Below are positions 42,641 through 54,322 of a DNA stretch of 64,000 nt, in pieces; the first letter of the stretch is position 1, and each line of letters opens with the position of its first letter. The notes beneath the pieces are model-generated. The model was not told where the DNA came from. It did not search any database and saw nothing but the letters and a program-made list of their open reading frames with translations. The position numbers and the translations under genes were made by a program. The stretch lies in assembly GCA_958450325.1 (NCBI GenBank), contig OY288257.1, forward strand, positions 35,262,647 to 35,326,646. Direction: 5' to 3'. Origin of the DNA: Agrostemma githago (Eukaryota > Streptophyta > Magnoliopsida > Caryophyllales > Caryophyllaceae).

Positions 42641-43571
42641 GCGGTATATGTCTAATAAAAACAAAATGAAAATGTTAAAAGGTATCGATAATACATGACA
42701 TAATACTAAAAATACTATGATCAACCGACTCTTCTCCAGCAATTTGTTTAACCAAATGGTAGCAGTCTTATTGGAGCTTAATATGGAGCAATCCTACCTC
42801 CAGAGAACATATTTCACCGCCTTAAGAATACCAATAGCCTCATCCTGGATGGCACATTCAATTCCACGAGAAAGGAGGAGGAGCTTAAGCATTTCCCCCT
42901 CTCATTAAGACCAATGATCCAACCCGCCGAAGCCTTAAAGTCAGTACTCCAACTAACGTCGACACCGATGATTTTAAGCAAACAACACTCATGGACCCTA
43001 CCTAGGGGGCCCCTAGCTTTTCTCTTTGTGTTCCACCAAAATAGCCGAGAGCTGCGACAAAGAACCCAAATACTGGAGAAAAAAATTCTATAGAGAAATC
43101 AATATTTTCCTGAAAATTAAACGCATCATTCCTCGCTAACCATAGCGAGAAAAGAGCATGAAGAAATGAGAAAAGACATACCTCCTCATCTTTAAGAGAT
43201 TTAAGGAAACAAATCCACCCAATAATTCAAAACGAAATGCCATTGCCACCCGCACCAGAGTAGTTGATACCTAATGAACTTCCAGCCCATAATCTAGTAG
43301 CATAGGGGCAATCCCTACAAATGTGCTCCAGAGTTTCCTCTTGATCTTCTTGAAGTTGAAGACACAGATGACAAGAGGACTCTGTCACAACATGTATTTT
43401 CTTCAACTCTCTAGCAATCGAAAGAGAATTGCAAACGATTTTCCACACGGGAAATGAATTACTCAGCCTACCCACCTTTTCGCATCGAAGAGAAATTTTC
43501 ACGCCGTTATAATAATCGATTTGTACAAATAGCGAAACATCAATCATAAACATGGCAAGGATCTCGATCAC
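42640..43571 (-). pseudogene. LINE fragment: zf-RVT and RNase H-like region
   Basis: The frame 43571-43227 carries the plant LINE zf-RVT motif (FPVWKIVCNSLSIARELKKI, CHLCLQLQEDQEETLEHIC, CPYATRLW). Downstream frames (about 42970-42700) contain an RNase H-type segment (FKASAGWI) broken by stops. The 5' half is absent. RNase H-type C-termini differ from LINE-A and LINE-B, so this is another subfamily. Confidence 0.75.
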
Positions 43572-43632
43572 CCATTTTTACAATTTTAACGCCGTTATTA
43601 TCATCAAATTTCTAAACAACAAATTTTTTTGA

Positions 43633-43856
43633 GAGTAAATTAAAAATTACTCCCTTTTGAATTTTTTGTTAAAATAACTCCCAAAATCTATCAAAAGTTT
43701 AAAAATTGCTCCCAAATTTATTTTTAGGACGAAAATTATAATTTGGAGCAGTTTTTGAACTTTTGATAGATTTTGAGAGTTATTTTTAACTAAAATTTCA
43801 AAAGGAAGTAAATTTTAAAATTGATATTTTAAAGGGGAGTAATTTTTAATTTACTC
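43633..43856. mobile_element. Mutator-like MITE
   Basis: 224 bp with ends GAGTAAATTAAAAATTACTC and complement, related to 28608-29161. The flanks TTTTTTTGA and TTACTTTGA agree at 7 of 9 positions, a decayed 9-bp duplication. Confidence 0.7.
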
Positions 43857-43981
43857 TTACTTTGACATCAACATGGCTACATGTTTCAAACTATTTTGAA
43901 AACGGGTTTTTACACCGTCATTTTCATCGTTTTGCCAACTTACCAAGATTTTCCAACAAAAGCAACTTTCCACTTTTAGGA

Positions 43982-45389
43982 TGTTTTTTTTTGGTAAAAT
44001 GTAATTATATTGATATTCAATTCAGCCATTTAAGTACAACCAAGACATTGAGATCTCTCTAAGCCACTATAACAACCAACCTATCTCTAAACATCTATTT
44101 GTCTCAACCAATTGCAGACAATTCCAGACTTAAAAAAGGGAAGCCAAGCAGCAGTCGCTATAACAACCAACCTATCTCTAAACACCTATTTGTCTCAACC
44201 AATTGCAGACAATTCCAGACTTAAAAAAGGGAAGCCGAGCAGCAGTCCTACTACAGACTACTCTCGCACATCATACACAATGTAAGAAGAAATCGACAAT
44301 CTGCATTCAACCCTGCACAAATTTCTTTCGTTCCACAATCAATAGACTAAACCCATTAGAACAGCAACTATAATCTATTTTTTCAAGGCTGAGTTGGCCC
44401 TTTACTTCACGCACCAGTCCATCATATTACTCTCAGGAATCGTAACATCTAGCCATTAATGAAACCTCTTGAGGCACCTCTTGATATACTCACACTCAAA
44501 GAAAAGATAAACACCTGTTTCAGCATGCTCATTACAGAAGAAACACAGATCATCCTACAGAAAGCCATATCACTTCAGTCTTTCTTTAGTCATGAGCCTG
44601 TTATTAGCATAGAACTATCCTATGAAAGAGTGCTTAGGCATTACTATCCTGCACCTAGGGGTGTAAACGAGCCGAGCCGAGCACGAGCTTGGCCGTGCTC
44701 GACTCGTGCTCGTTAAGAAAAATTCGAACTCGAGCCGATCTTGAGCTTATCCGAGCTTGAAAAAATTGAGCTCGGAACCAAGCTCGCGAGCTCAAATGCG
44801 AGTTCGAGCCGAGTTCGAGCCTATCTCGAGCCTATATATAATTATTAAAATTTACGTACTTTTGTACCAATGAGTTTTAATAAATTGGGATCCAAAAAAC
44901 ATATACAAACATATTAGGTAAATCAATAATAACATTTTATATGGTGAAAAAACTACGTAACTATTATTAGTGATTTTTTAATAAATAGGAGTAAAATATA
45001 AATTAATCACATCAAATTGAGCTGCTCGCGAGCTTTTCGAGCCGAGCCACGCCTTGCTCAGCTCCACTCGTTAAGTTGTCGAGCCGAGCCCGAGCTCGAG
45101 TCGAGCTCGGACGAGCCGAGCTTTGACCGAGCTTTGACCGAGTCGAGCTCGAGCTGCTCATGAGCTGTCTCGTCTCATTAACACCCCTACCTGCACCACA
45201 CTATAGGGCACCATGAAACCTTCGCATTCTGGCCTTGTAACCAGCAGTACCTCTCCTAAACAGTGTAAGTCTTAGTTCTACTCCATTGGCCATTCCTGAG
45301 AGGGAGGTTAAACTCCTCCTTAATAGCACACATCCTCCTCCAAGTCCAACTAGTGGCTTGGGTTGGTTGATATGTATCCTCCTCTTAGT
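43982..45389 (-). mobile_element. 5'-truncated LINE with 12-bp target duplication
   Basis: CCACTTTTAGGA is present at 43970-43981 and 45390-45401. The minus-strand 3' end is TTTTACC followed by A residues, as in LINE-A. At its 5' side frames read a TWRRMCAIKEEF-like LINE segment. It contains a hAT element (44656-45189) and a 91-bp tandem duplication (44067-44248). Confidence 0.8.
44656..45189. mobile_element. hAT-type non-autonomous element
   Basis: 534 bp with ends TAGGGGTGTAAA and TTAACACCCCTA and a perfect 8-bp duplication CCTGCACC (44648-44655 and 45190-45197). The subterminal zones are rich in GAGCCGAGC and GAGCTCG words, a familiar plant hAT pattern. Confidence 0.9.
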
Positions 45390-45526
45390 CCACTTTTAGG
45401 AAGTTTCATTTTTAAATCTTAATTTTTACGCCGTTACTGTCGCCAATATTTCAACTCATGAATCCTTGATTTCGTATGGCAACATTTTCCGACGTCTTCG
45501 AACCAGTATTTCTAAATGTCGTAATG

Positions 45527-45832
45527 TGTGACACCCCGGCCCAAACTAGGACTGAAAATGTTAGTCGCGGTAGCTCACCAGGCTCTGTAATGGTCCCACA
45601 GACCAACACGAATCCTTTCTAGTGCATTTTGATCACAATCATGCGCATCCTAGAAACCTTCCCAGGATGTCACCCTTCCTCAGACTACTCCCAGCCAAGC
45701 ACGCTTAACTGTGGAGTTCTTTTGCATGAATCACCAGAAAAGAAAGTGCACTTTGTTGATTTGAGTAGTACTTCAAATCCCTTTAAGCAAAGCTCATAAA
45801 TAGGACATCTTCAATCAATGTGGGGTGTCTCA
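45527..45832 (-). mobile_element. Cassandra-like solo LTR containing a 5S rRNA-derived segment
   Basis: 306 bp with TG...CA ends and TAATG on both sides (45522-45526, 45833-45837). The minus strand carries a 5S rRNA-like stretch (about 45722-45640), including AGTTAAGCGTGCTTGG (box A region) and GGGTGACATCCTGGGAAG (box C region), with changes from the gene sequence. It ends GGGCCGGGGTGTCACA. LTRs with a 5S-derived RNA polymerase III promoter define Cassandra TRIM elements. Confidence 0.75.
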
Positions 45833-45992
45833 TAATGTCAATTTTCAAACTATAAATCCCATTGCAAAAATTCAATTTCCAAAACATCGATCGTCTAAAA
45901 CTCGATTTTCAAACATCAAAAATCGTCTTTTTGATTCCGAGCCGGGATCGCTTTCAATTTCTCATGTCGTAACCGTATGGTTAACTGTACTT

Positions 45993-46287
45993 TTTTTTTG
46001 GTGAAATGTGAGTAATATCATTCATCAAAAAGCTAGAGTTACAAGCATATACTGTACAGCAATATAAGACAACAGAAGAAGAAGGTGAAATCAATCAGAT
46101 AATTGTATCCAATCTGCCTGAAAAACCAAATATCTTGACCAGTAAAACTATCATTCTTCCCAAGTTTGATCCTTCCTCTAATCTCTGATGCAATTTTCCT
46201 CACAACATTTTCAGGATGACTTACTCTATGGTTAACTGTATCAATCAGATACAGACACCCTATGTAATCAGATACAGACACCCTAGC
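45993..46287 (-). mobile_element. 5'-truncated LINE with 17-bp target duplication
   Basis: TATGGTTAACTGTACTT occurs at 45976-45992 and 46288-46304. The insert has a poly-T left edge and a frame (46281-46039) encoding a LINE C-terminus (HPENVVRKIASEIRGRIKL). Near its 5' end a short stretch with ACAGACACCCTA is repeated, a typical integration scar. Confidence 0.8.
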
Positions 46288-46774
46288 TATGGTTAACTGT
46301 ACTTGCTACATCTGTGGTGTCAACTTCGTCAGAGACTTTCCATTTTGGGTCGTCTCGTTCCGAGACTCCTATATAGCCATCTCACCTAGATATTCGCGTC
46401 CAATCCTCTTGCTCTAGAGACTCGAGTCCATAAGGCGCCTCGTTGAACACACCGGATGTCTAGAAAATCAAACACAAGAGTCCCAAAATCGAGAATCCGA
46501 AATACGCATACCTCGCGGATCTCCTCTCCGCTTTCGCTCGTCTAGAGCATCATTCGAGTCACTCTTCGTATCGCCTGGTGGGTCCATCCTCATTTTCGAG
46601 CATGTTCTACACAGTTGCTCTACAACATGCCCGAAGATTCTAGCTCTAGCGCAAGCATCCACAATGAAAAAAAAGACCGGGAAAATAATGAACAATTCTG
46701 AGATAACGTCTTCAACGCTCTCGTTAACATGTTCCGGGATCCTCAAAGCACCATAATCGGTATAAGTTCTATCC

Positions 46775-47588
46775 GTGAATAACATCAATGCACGCCTCAG
46801 TCATCTAGAGAATAAGGTCGCCGATAACAAGCATCAACATGTCCTTAATGAAGTCATAACAAATGCCACACCCCTCGGTGGCGCCACCGTGGTTGTCGCT
46901 AATAGTGATTCCCCGGTCGCGCTAACACAAGACGATGTACTAAAATCCACCATAAACCGAATCGACTTCCTCGAAAGGCAAATGCGCCTAAACCAAGGCA
47001 AAATTGTCCATCTCGAAACCATCGGAAATTTGAAATGGTCAACGATCAATTACCCGAGAACTTCTCGCTAGCCGAAATACCAAAGTTCAAAGGAACCGAA
47101 GACCCGCACAATCACATCCGAGCTTTGAAGGCCTACATGGCCATAAAAAGAGTCAAACCAAACTTATTCGCAAGGATATTCCCATCATCCCTCGGGGACT
47201 CTCCCCAGTATTTGTTCTATTCTCTTGATCCTAAAAAGATATCTACATGGTACGAAATATGCATCGATTTCGCAAAACAATACGCAAAAAATTCTGAAAC
47301 CCAGATGACCATTCGTAATCTGGAACTACTATCACAAAATGAAAAGGAAGAGTTCACCGAATTTCTCACTCGATGGCGAAAATTCAGTACCCATTTGGTC
47401 AATTGCCCCGAAGAGGCCACATTGGTCGAGAAATTTGTCAACAACCTCAGGCCTGCATATGTATCATTCTTGCACTACAAAAACATTCACACTTTTAAAG
47501 AATTATTCGCCCCAGGTACACGCCTCGAAGACGATATGAGGAAGAGTGTATTTTCGAAAATCATGGGTAAGGGTTATCAAGGTCCTAC
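46775..47588 (+). pseudogene. T1d Gag, frameshifted and cut by the T1c LTR
   Basis: Two overlapping frames. The first (46775-47071) has the coiled coil (NARLSHLENKVADN ... NRIDFLERQMRLN). The second (from 47035) has the Retrotrans_gag core (LAEIPKFKGTEDPHNHIRAL, FPSSLGDSPQYLFYSLDPKK, FTEFLTRWRKF, VEKFVNNLRPAY). A frameshift lies near 47030-47040. The reading is interrupted at 47588 by an LTR start, before any knuckle or protease. It is clearly related to the T1a Gag at 15629-16447 (same order of motifs) but more decayed. Confidence 0.8.
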
Positions 47589-50213
47589 TGTAGACACCCG
47601 AATTTGTACCTAGTGACTACTTGAGCGTCTGACAAACACCCGATGATGGTTGGACTGCAACACGGTGCGATATTACGATGCTTCAGATGAATTTTCTATA
47701 AGATGGATCAAATAATTACTTGGAAAAATTAATTCAACATCTAGACGGTCTTAGTCGATTCGTGCCGGTCGCGTCAACACTAATTAGAGTCAATTCCGAC
47801 ACCGGAACCCTGAATCGGTCTCGAAATGGGAAGTCGAACCCGAGATGCAAGGTCAACTCGATTCGAACCTCGGAACCCAAAACAAAACCCATAGGCAAGC
47901 CCACGCGGGTTCTAGAACCTTTAGGAAGCAAGAAACCCGACGAAAATATCTCAAGATTACGTATCTTTCCATTTTGGAAAGTTTTCAAAAACTCGACCTC
48001 AAAAACTCAACTGGGTGAGGTCCTGCTCCTCAGAACCGAGTCGCACAAACCCCCGCGCCTCAGAACTAAGGCGCACGAGGTGTCGCGTCTATGGGCCCGA
48101 ATCCAGCCTCGAGAAAACTATAATTACCCCCCTTCCCTTGATCATTCATCACACAATTCAACGATCTCAAGAATTCATTAATACAATTGATCCACGAATA
48201 ACTTATTCTTCCGAGCTCTTCTGAGTTCCTAATTCGACGAGAACGGAGAAGACCACCAAATTGTTTCCTTCGATTTCTCCCGAGTTCATAATTCGTACTA
48301 GATTGACAAGGACCTCGAACAATAAGGAATTTACATTCCTTCTAGTCAAATCTTCCTCGAGCATACAACTCAAAGCCTCGTCGAATTATCGCATACCACG
48401 ATATTCAAGACAATGGGTGGAATTATTTTGGTTCCTATCAAAATTAATTCGAGTGTTCCTAACGCTCATCGAGCTCATCCTACGCCGAATCGATCGTCAC
48501 TAGGTTGTCTCTCTATCTAGTACTTTACCCTTTTATCTATAACTAAGGGTCCAGCTAAAAGGGTCCACTCAATCCAATTAGCTCAAACATGCGTCTTATT
48601 GTCGCCCAATGAGGATTCATAATCTGCCCAATCGACACGTACACCTGCAGTTTGCATTCCATGTATGGTGTACAAACCTTGCTTCTGCTTGGTTTCCGTT
48701 GCAGTGCATGTCCGACCGACCCCCTAGAACAGATCATCCAAAATACGTAACGTCTATAACTTCAACCCAAAATTACTAAAACAACTTACACCCAATCCGA
48801 GTAGCCGTTATAGATTCGTTCTTTTTCGTCTACGCATCGTATTTCGTTTAGTGTACAATCTGAGGGTGCAATCCTCTCAACATAATTTACTTATGTTCTC
48901 GCATCTTTACAGCTTTCTTCGCATGATTTACCGCTTTTATGACCTTAATCGCACACTAAATCACTTATTTCGAAGCTAAGACGTAAAACAACTAACACTA
49001 ATCAAACACCCAAACAAACCTAAAAATCTCGTCTAAACCCCGACACTCAGAAATACTGAGACACAAGGGATGCCGCGCCCGTCTTCTGTGTACGTTTCTG
49101 TGTTTGATCAGTTCAATCAAAACGAACAATGGTCTAGTCCTGTATTAGCCCAGATGCTCAGCTTGTCGCGCCTTAGTATCAAGACGCATAGAGGTGTGCA
49201 CCTGATCACTGAATTTCATGGCTCTCGATTAATGCTGTAAAAACGCACTTTAACCAGAATACCAGATAAGGTATACCATGAGATCCAACTAATATCCGTA
49301 TTATCACGTTAAAACTGATCAGGACGCACAGAGGCGTGCCCCCTGGTCACTAAATTGCATGGCTCTCGATTAATGCTATACAGACGCACTTTAAGTAGAA
49401 TACCAGGTAATGTATACCACGAGATCCAACTAATATCCGTATTATCACGTTAAAACTGATTTGTAATACATATAATAACTAGTACCCTCTACTCTCTTAC
49501 GTGTACCTTAACATGGCTTGCATGCCACGTGTTATTGCATTTCTCGGATGCAAATAATGTAAAGACACTTACTTCGACAACAATATACTTGTTTCTAAAT
49601 CAACCGACATAGAAGAGGCATAAGGTTCAAAACAATTGGTTGTTACAGTTTTTCACCACATTAGAACGAGAAACGTCTGACATCGATTGACTAGTAGAGG
49701 CCGCTATGTGCGAGCGGGATTAGGTGTCGATAGTCACATGATGCTGACTTCCTAATATGTACCCTCACCCCTTACTCAGAATCTACAGTTTTACGAATGT
49801 CCGAAACCATTGGTAACGAGAGTCATACCAGACATGGAGTGCTTAAGGGTACAAGTCTTTATCTTTAGGTCCCCATGTCACTCAACTTTGAGCCGACTAA
49901 GGATTAAAGTTGACTTGAACGATGTCCGAAGTCCGAACCCCCATAATTGTTCGGTGGCGACTCCAAAAGCACATCGCAAATTCAGGTTCACTAAACGGTC
50001 GCCAGAGCAAATGATCTGACCTTTAAACATTTATAACCACATCTCGATTTATTTCAACGGAAACAAAGATGCGCCCATACATCTATCTAGTACAACCCAC
50101 AAATCATCAACCAAATCGAGGTCCGACACGTTTCCCCGAACGTGGGATCGGAATGGCCCCAGGGCCGTGCGAGTGGCCACCGCAAATTTCACACGCGGGT
50201 GGCAGCGTCCATA
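47589..50213 (+). repeat. T1c 5' LTR
   Basis: About 2.6 kb, starting TGTAGACACCCG and ending CGTCCATA (expected CA mutated) just before the primer site. Shared blocks with the T1a LTR include TTCGGTGGCGACTCC near the 3' end. A TATA-like CTATAATTACCCCCC lies at about 48119. The CTCG-RY-CGAG arrays are absent. A different palindrome, GCGCCTCAGAACTAAGGCGC (48055-48074), sits about 45 bp upstream of the TATA-like box. Confidence 0.7.
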
Positions 50214-50216
50214 GTT

Positions 50217-50233
50217 TGACGACTCCGCTGGGG
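50217..50233 (+). promoter_or_regulatory. Primer binding site of T1c
   Basis: TGACGACTCCGCTGGGG, one base different from the T1a site, after a 3-base spacer behind the LTR end. Confidence 0.65.
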
Positions 50234-51906
50234 TAATGGAAAGCTCGACTCTGTCGGGTCTACAAATTTCCAGCGGTGGTGTAACTTGAACGTGGTCGAC
50301 TGTCGCTAAGTTCTTTTGTGGTCACTACAGGTTTTTTGGCCCTCATAAGGCCCAACCCAATCGATTTTAGGACCAATCGACCTTCTTTAACGACAAGGTT
50401 AAACCCGAACCTGTGGGAGGGCCCTCGATTGACGTTTCGTCCATCTCAGGTAGTCACGCACTCCGTGATATACCAAGTGTTAAGTACCACGTGGAACAAG
50501 GACAATGTTCATCCTCATTCAGGGTGACTCATCTCCGCAGAAACAAGGACTTTTCAGGGGACGATAACCTACCCTAACCTACCAGCATCTGCATCATGGA
50601 TGTGTGTATGTTTGTTAGCTATCTGTAGCGTGTGTGACAATTCGAATAAAACATTGAAATCCGCATGTGAACCACGACAACATATTCAACTCACCATACT
50701 CTGTTTTTTCTTACCATTTTCAAAATCCATTTTAGCGCCGTTACTCTGGCGACATCAGCACTCACCATTTTTAAAAAAAAACTTTCACAAATTCATTTTA
50801 ACCCCGTTACTCTGGCCAAATCAACACTCACGATTTTCAAAACAAACTTTCAAAACCCATTTTAGTGTCGTTAGGCTGGTAAATCAAAATACATTTTTTT
50901 CAACACCGTCGCAATCATCGAATTTTCAACTTATAAGATTTCGGTATAACACACGGTTACATTTTCTTTCAAATTTAATTTTCCACTTTTTTAAGAAAAG
51001 ACACCGTTACTATCGCCAAAATTCCAATTCTTGGAACCTAGGTATTAACACAGTTACATTGCTATTTTTTTCAAAACGAAGTTTTTAAAAAGTCATCATA
51101 ATCGGCGATTTTCCAATAGAATCTCGAAAAAACATGGCAACGAAACAAGATACATTTTTTTCAAACCATTTTGCTAAAATCGGTGTGCACACACCTTCGC
51201 CTCTACCATTTTCGTAAAACCCAAGAAACTCACTTAGCCTTTTTTGGAAATCCTGTTTTCAAAAATTCAATTTAACGCCATCACTATCGCCAAATTTTCA
51301 ACTCATGAAGCTTTGGCGCCAACAGGGCCACGGTCTTCGATATTTCAAAGAACTAAAATTTTGATTTCAAAGAACCACATTTCTAAAAAAGCAAATAAAA
51401 AATCCTTTAAATTTCGAGTCGGGATCGCGATCAACCTTAATGTCGTAACAGTATGATTAGATGTGTTTGCTAAAATTTGCGGTGTCACCTCCGTCTGAGG
51501 TTTTCCATGTTGGGTCACCTCATTCCGAGATTCTACTCTAAATCTCACCCCGAGATTTGCGTCAAATCATCTCACTTTAGAGACTTAAGTCGACCAGGTG
51601 TCTTGCCGAATACACTAGATTGTATAAAAAAGTATCAAACACGAGAGTCCCAAACCCGAGGATCTCCAGCACGCGTGAATCACGGGACTCTCACCCGTCT
51701 CACTCACCCAAGCGCGCTTCTTGAGCCGTCTTTCCCAAAGACACCCTTTTTGAGTCCCTTTATTTGTCGTCTGACGGGTCTGTCTCTCATCTCTAATAAC
51801 ATTCTACAGATCAAGCATTTCTTCCAACAGCAACAACAACGGCAACAACGATCCGGACCACACCCTACTCAATCGGGTACATGACCTCCAAACCTCCCTA
51901 ACACGA
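50234..51906 (+). other. T1c leader, repeat-like, no gene
   Basis: Contains about six copies of a CATTTTARCGCCGTTACTCTGGC-like unit (50720-51290; also in T1d) with poly-T/poly-A flanks. Frames are low quality. A CAACAACAACGGCAACAACG stretch (51830-51850) begins a Gln-rich Gag N-terminus. Confidence 0.5.
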
Positions 51907-52432
51907 ATGTTTGCCCTACACGATGACATACTATGCCGTCGAGAGGAATTGGAAAAAATGCTACCCAGACAAGATAATGCCTCCAATGGAAGTTCTCCCC
52001 CAGAATCCATTCCAATTGATCGAGCAAAATGCCTCCCAACGCCTATCCCTAAGAAATGGAAGATGGCCTTGAAACCCGCTCGTTTCGTGCGCAGAAACGA
52101 AGGACAATTCCTAAGATGCCTCACTGACATTGGAATGACCTATGCCGATGCCCTAAGAGTTGCTAACGACGAATGGTTGTTATCACCTCTGGTCCCTACT
52201 CCAGACCCACCGGTAGAGAAGCGAGACAAGAACTGGGATCCCAATGCTTATTGCCTATATCAACAATGTAACGGACTCAATATGGAGAATTGCTACAGGT
52301 TGAAACATGATAACCAGGACTTGGTGGATGCTGGGACCTTCCCTCCTGTTAAGGCATGCACTATCCGTGTGTACCTAGAAGACACCGACGGAAAGGTCAT
52401 CACATCCATAACCATCACCACCAACGCATACC
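51907..52432 (+). pseudogene. T1c Gag C-terminal region with knuckle-like motif
   Basis: About 175 residues open until the solo LTR. They contain ARFVRRNEGQFLRCLTDIGM (linker seen in Tat-type Gag) and a knuckle-like YCLYQQCNGLNMENCYRLKH followed by NQDLVDAGTFPP. The central Gag core seen in T1a and T1d is missing upstream, an internal deletion. The frame resumes after the solo LTR at 54745 with Thr/Gln-rich residues. Confidence 0.7.
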
Positions 52433-53205
52433 TGTGGACATGACATAGGTCCACCCCGACGCGACCACGCGCGGGTTTGGGGAGGCGAATGAATCTCATG
52501 TAAGATGGATCGAATTGAAATTTAAATCGAAGTGGAGTCGCCACTGAACTTTGTGGGAGTTCGGGCCCATTCGAACCCACTCTATATCTTAGTGGGCCAT
52601 GCACAAAGTACGGCCCATTCGGATGTCAGAGTTTATTGGGTTCGTCCCTTTGCATTGCGATACCGATACCGACATTATCGGATACCGTGTATTGAATGAC
52701 TCTCGTGTGCCTATGGGTTCGGATATCCGGAAACCACGGTTCTGAGTAAGGGGTGAGGGTACGTGTTGGGAAGTTCACAAAGAACACCCAACCCCGCCCG
52801 CACTTAGCGGCCTCTACTAAGATATCGTTTGATTTTGAAATACGTGCGTTAGTAATTCGATTGAATGATATGCAAACAGTATTTCCGACTAAGCATGTGA
52901 ATTATGTTTGATCTACGACGTTTAATGCATCTTTGAATTTATGTCAAAGTTGTATTTAGCATGCGAGGTCCGTTTTAGTATAATAAAACAAACAACGAAA
53001 ATAAGATACGAAGACAAAAAACAAACGAGTTAGTAACGATGATAACGGTTTGTTAATCGAATAAACGATGTGAATATAATGCGATGCATGGTTTTGAAAA
53101 GATGAATCATGTGATAGACTTGACACGTGATGACCGAAGTCATTGAAAGAATTTTATCGGGACTCGAAAGACGTTAAAAAACTCACGGTTTTGATGGACC
53201 AGAAG

Positions 53206-53313
53206 CCACTCATCGAGTCATTGGAGGACTCGACCGAGTGGGTCTCGGAAAAAGTGTCTGCCCAGAATTTGAGGTGCCACTCGATCGAGTCATTGAGGGA
53301 CTCGACCGAGTGG
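53206..53313. repeat. Palindrome array, CTCG-RY-CGAG type (transcribed side)
   Basis: GACTCGACCGAGTG, CACTCGATCGAGTC and GACTCGACCGAGTG plus a degenerate unit, about 0.8 kb downstream of the TATA-like box on the minus strand. Confidence 0.85.
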
Positions 53314-54060
53314 TCCTCAAAAAGACCTTCTGCCTCGAAATTGCTTTTTGAAAAATCGATAATTTTTCTAAGTCGCGTAAAAATATAGTATGATTTATAC
53401 TCGACTTAAATTTTTGATACTCGTTATATTCGACGTTTGATTATGGAATCAATATCGAATATTCGGAGTGATTTTTAGAAAAGATGTTTATAAATTGTTT
53501 GAAAATCGAACTAAGATGAAATAGATTCTCTCCGCGTCGAAATCGTCGTATTTTGTCTTTTATGATTAGGTGACGATTATCTTAGCATCAACGAGATTGA
53601 TTTAGTTCTTTTAGATACGATATTTGACTATAGAGTCGATATCGCATCTTAAGAACGATCGTTTTATGTAAACTAGATCGTAGTAGTGATAATATTGATG
53701 TTAGATACGAGAAAATGAAAAAAAAAAAGACGCGACGACGACCCAAATAAAAAAAGACGGACGAACGAGAGAAAGAGAAGAAGAAAAAGGAGATGACGGA
53801 GTTGAATTTGCACCCTCAACCTACATGCTTTGTACTCTCGGAACGGGGCTCGTCTAGCTGTGGCTTAGGCACAGGAGCGTCGAGATAATGCGGGTGAGTT
53901 ATGGTGGTTTCGGCGTGGAGATGTAGGCTGTCGGGGTTGCGGAAATCTCGAGGTACGGGTGGTGTGTACTCGGGTGCAAGGTTGTGTAGGATTGTATGTG
54001 TGCTTGATGTGCTGTGTGGAATTGTAATTGTCGATCTATAATTGTGTATGTGAAGGTGTG

Positions 54061-54070
54061 TATTTATAAG
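54061..54070 (-). promoter_or_regulatory. Putative TATA box of T1b LTR
   Basis: CTTATAAATA on the minus strand, about 140 bp downstream of the array at 54213-54322. Confidence 0.45.
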
Positions 54071-54212
54071 AGAGGTTCCCGACTTTGGCTAGGAAAGGTA
54101 CCTTTGCTTGGGTGAGAAGAAACACCGCTTTGGATAGGAAAAGAACACAATCTTAGAGGGAAAAGGATTCCGTCGTTGGATGGAAGAGGAATCCTTTTCC
54201 GACCGAAAAGGA

Positions 54213-54322
54213 GCCACTCGATCGAGTGGTGCATAGCACTCGATCGAGTGCCCGTCTGACGCCGGTTTTGTGCTGTTTTGCGAGCCTACTCGACCGAGTG
54301 GGCCGATTCACTCGATCGAGTG
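54213..54322. repeat. Palindrome array, CTCG-RY-CGAG type (promoter side)
   Basis: CACTCGATCGAGTG, CACTCGATCGAGTG, TACTCGACCGAGTG and CACTCGATCGAGTG with spacers of 7-40 bp. Confidence 0.85.

Larger units (their letters stand above)
45402..46774 (+). other. T1d leader sequence between insertions
   Basis: Leader blocks at 45402-45526, 45833-45992 and 46305-46774, continuous once the Cassandra-like LTR and small LINE are removed. They include GGGATCGC...TGTCGTAAC and GTGTCAAC blocks shared with 51420-51500. No gene. Confidence 0.55.
43572..47588 (+). mobile_element. T1d: older Tat-like gypsy internal region with nested insertions
   Basis: The leader is made of AACGCCGTTA-type repeats that also occur at 50700-51300 in T1c, followed by a gag pseudogene. 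It is interrupted by a Mutator-like MITE (43633-43856), a LINE (43982-45389), a Cassandra-like solo LTR (45527-45832), a second LINE (45993-46287) and finally the T1c LTR at 47589. Its own LTR is not seen. Confidence 0.65.

Noticed and set aside
45640..45722. A functional 5S rRNA gene
   Set aside because: Only part of the 5S sequence is present, with several changes, and it lies inside a TG...CA sequence with 5-bp duplications, so it is an LTR component.
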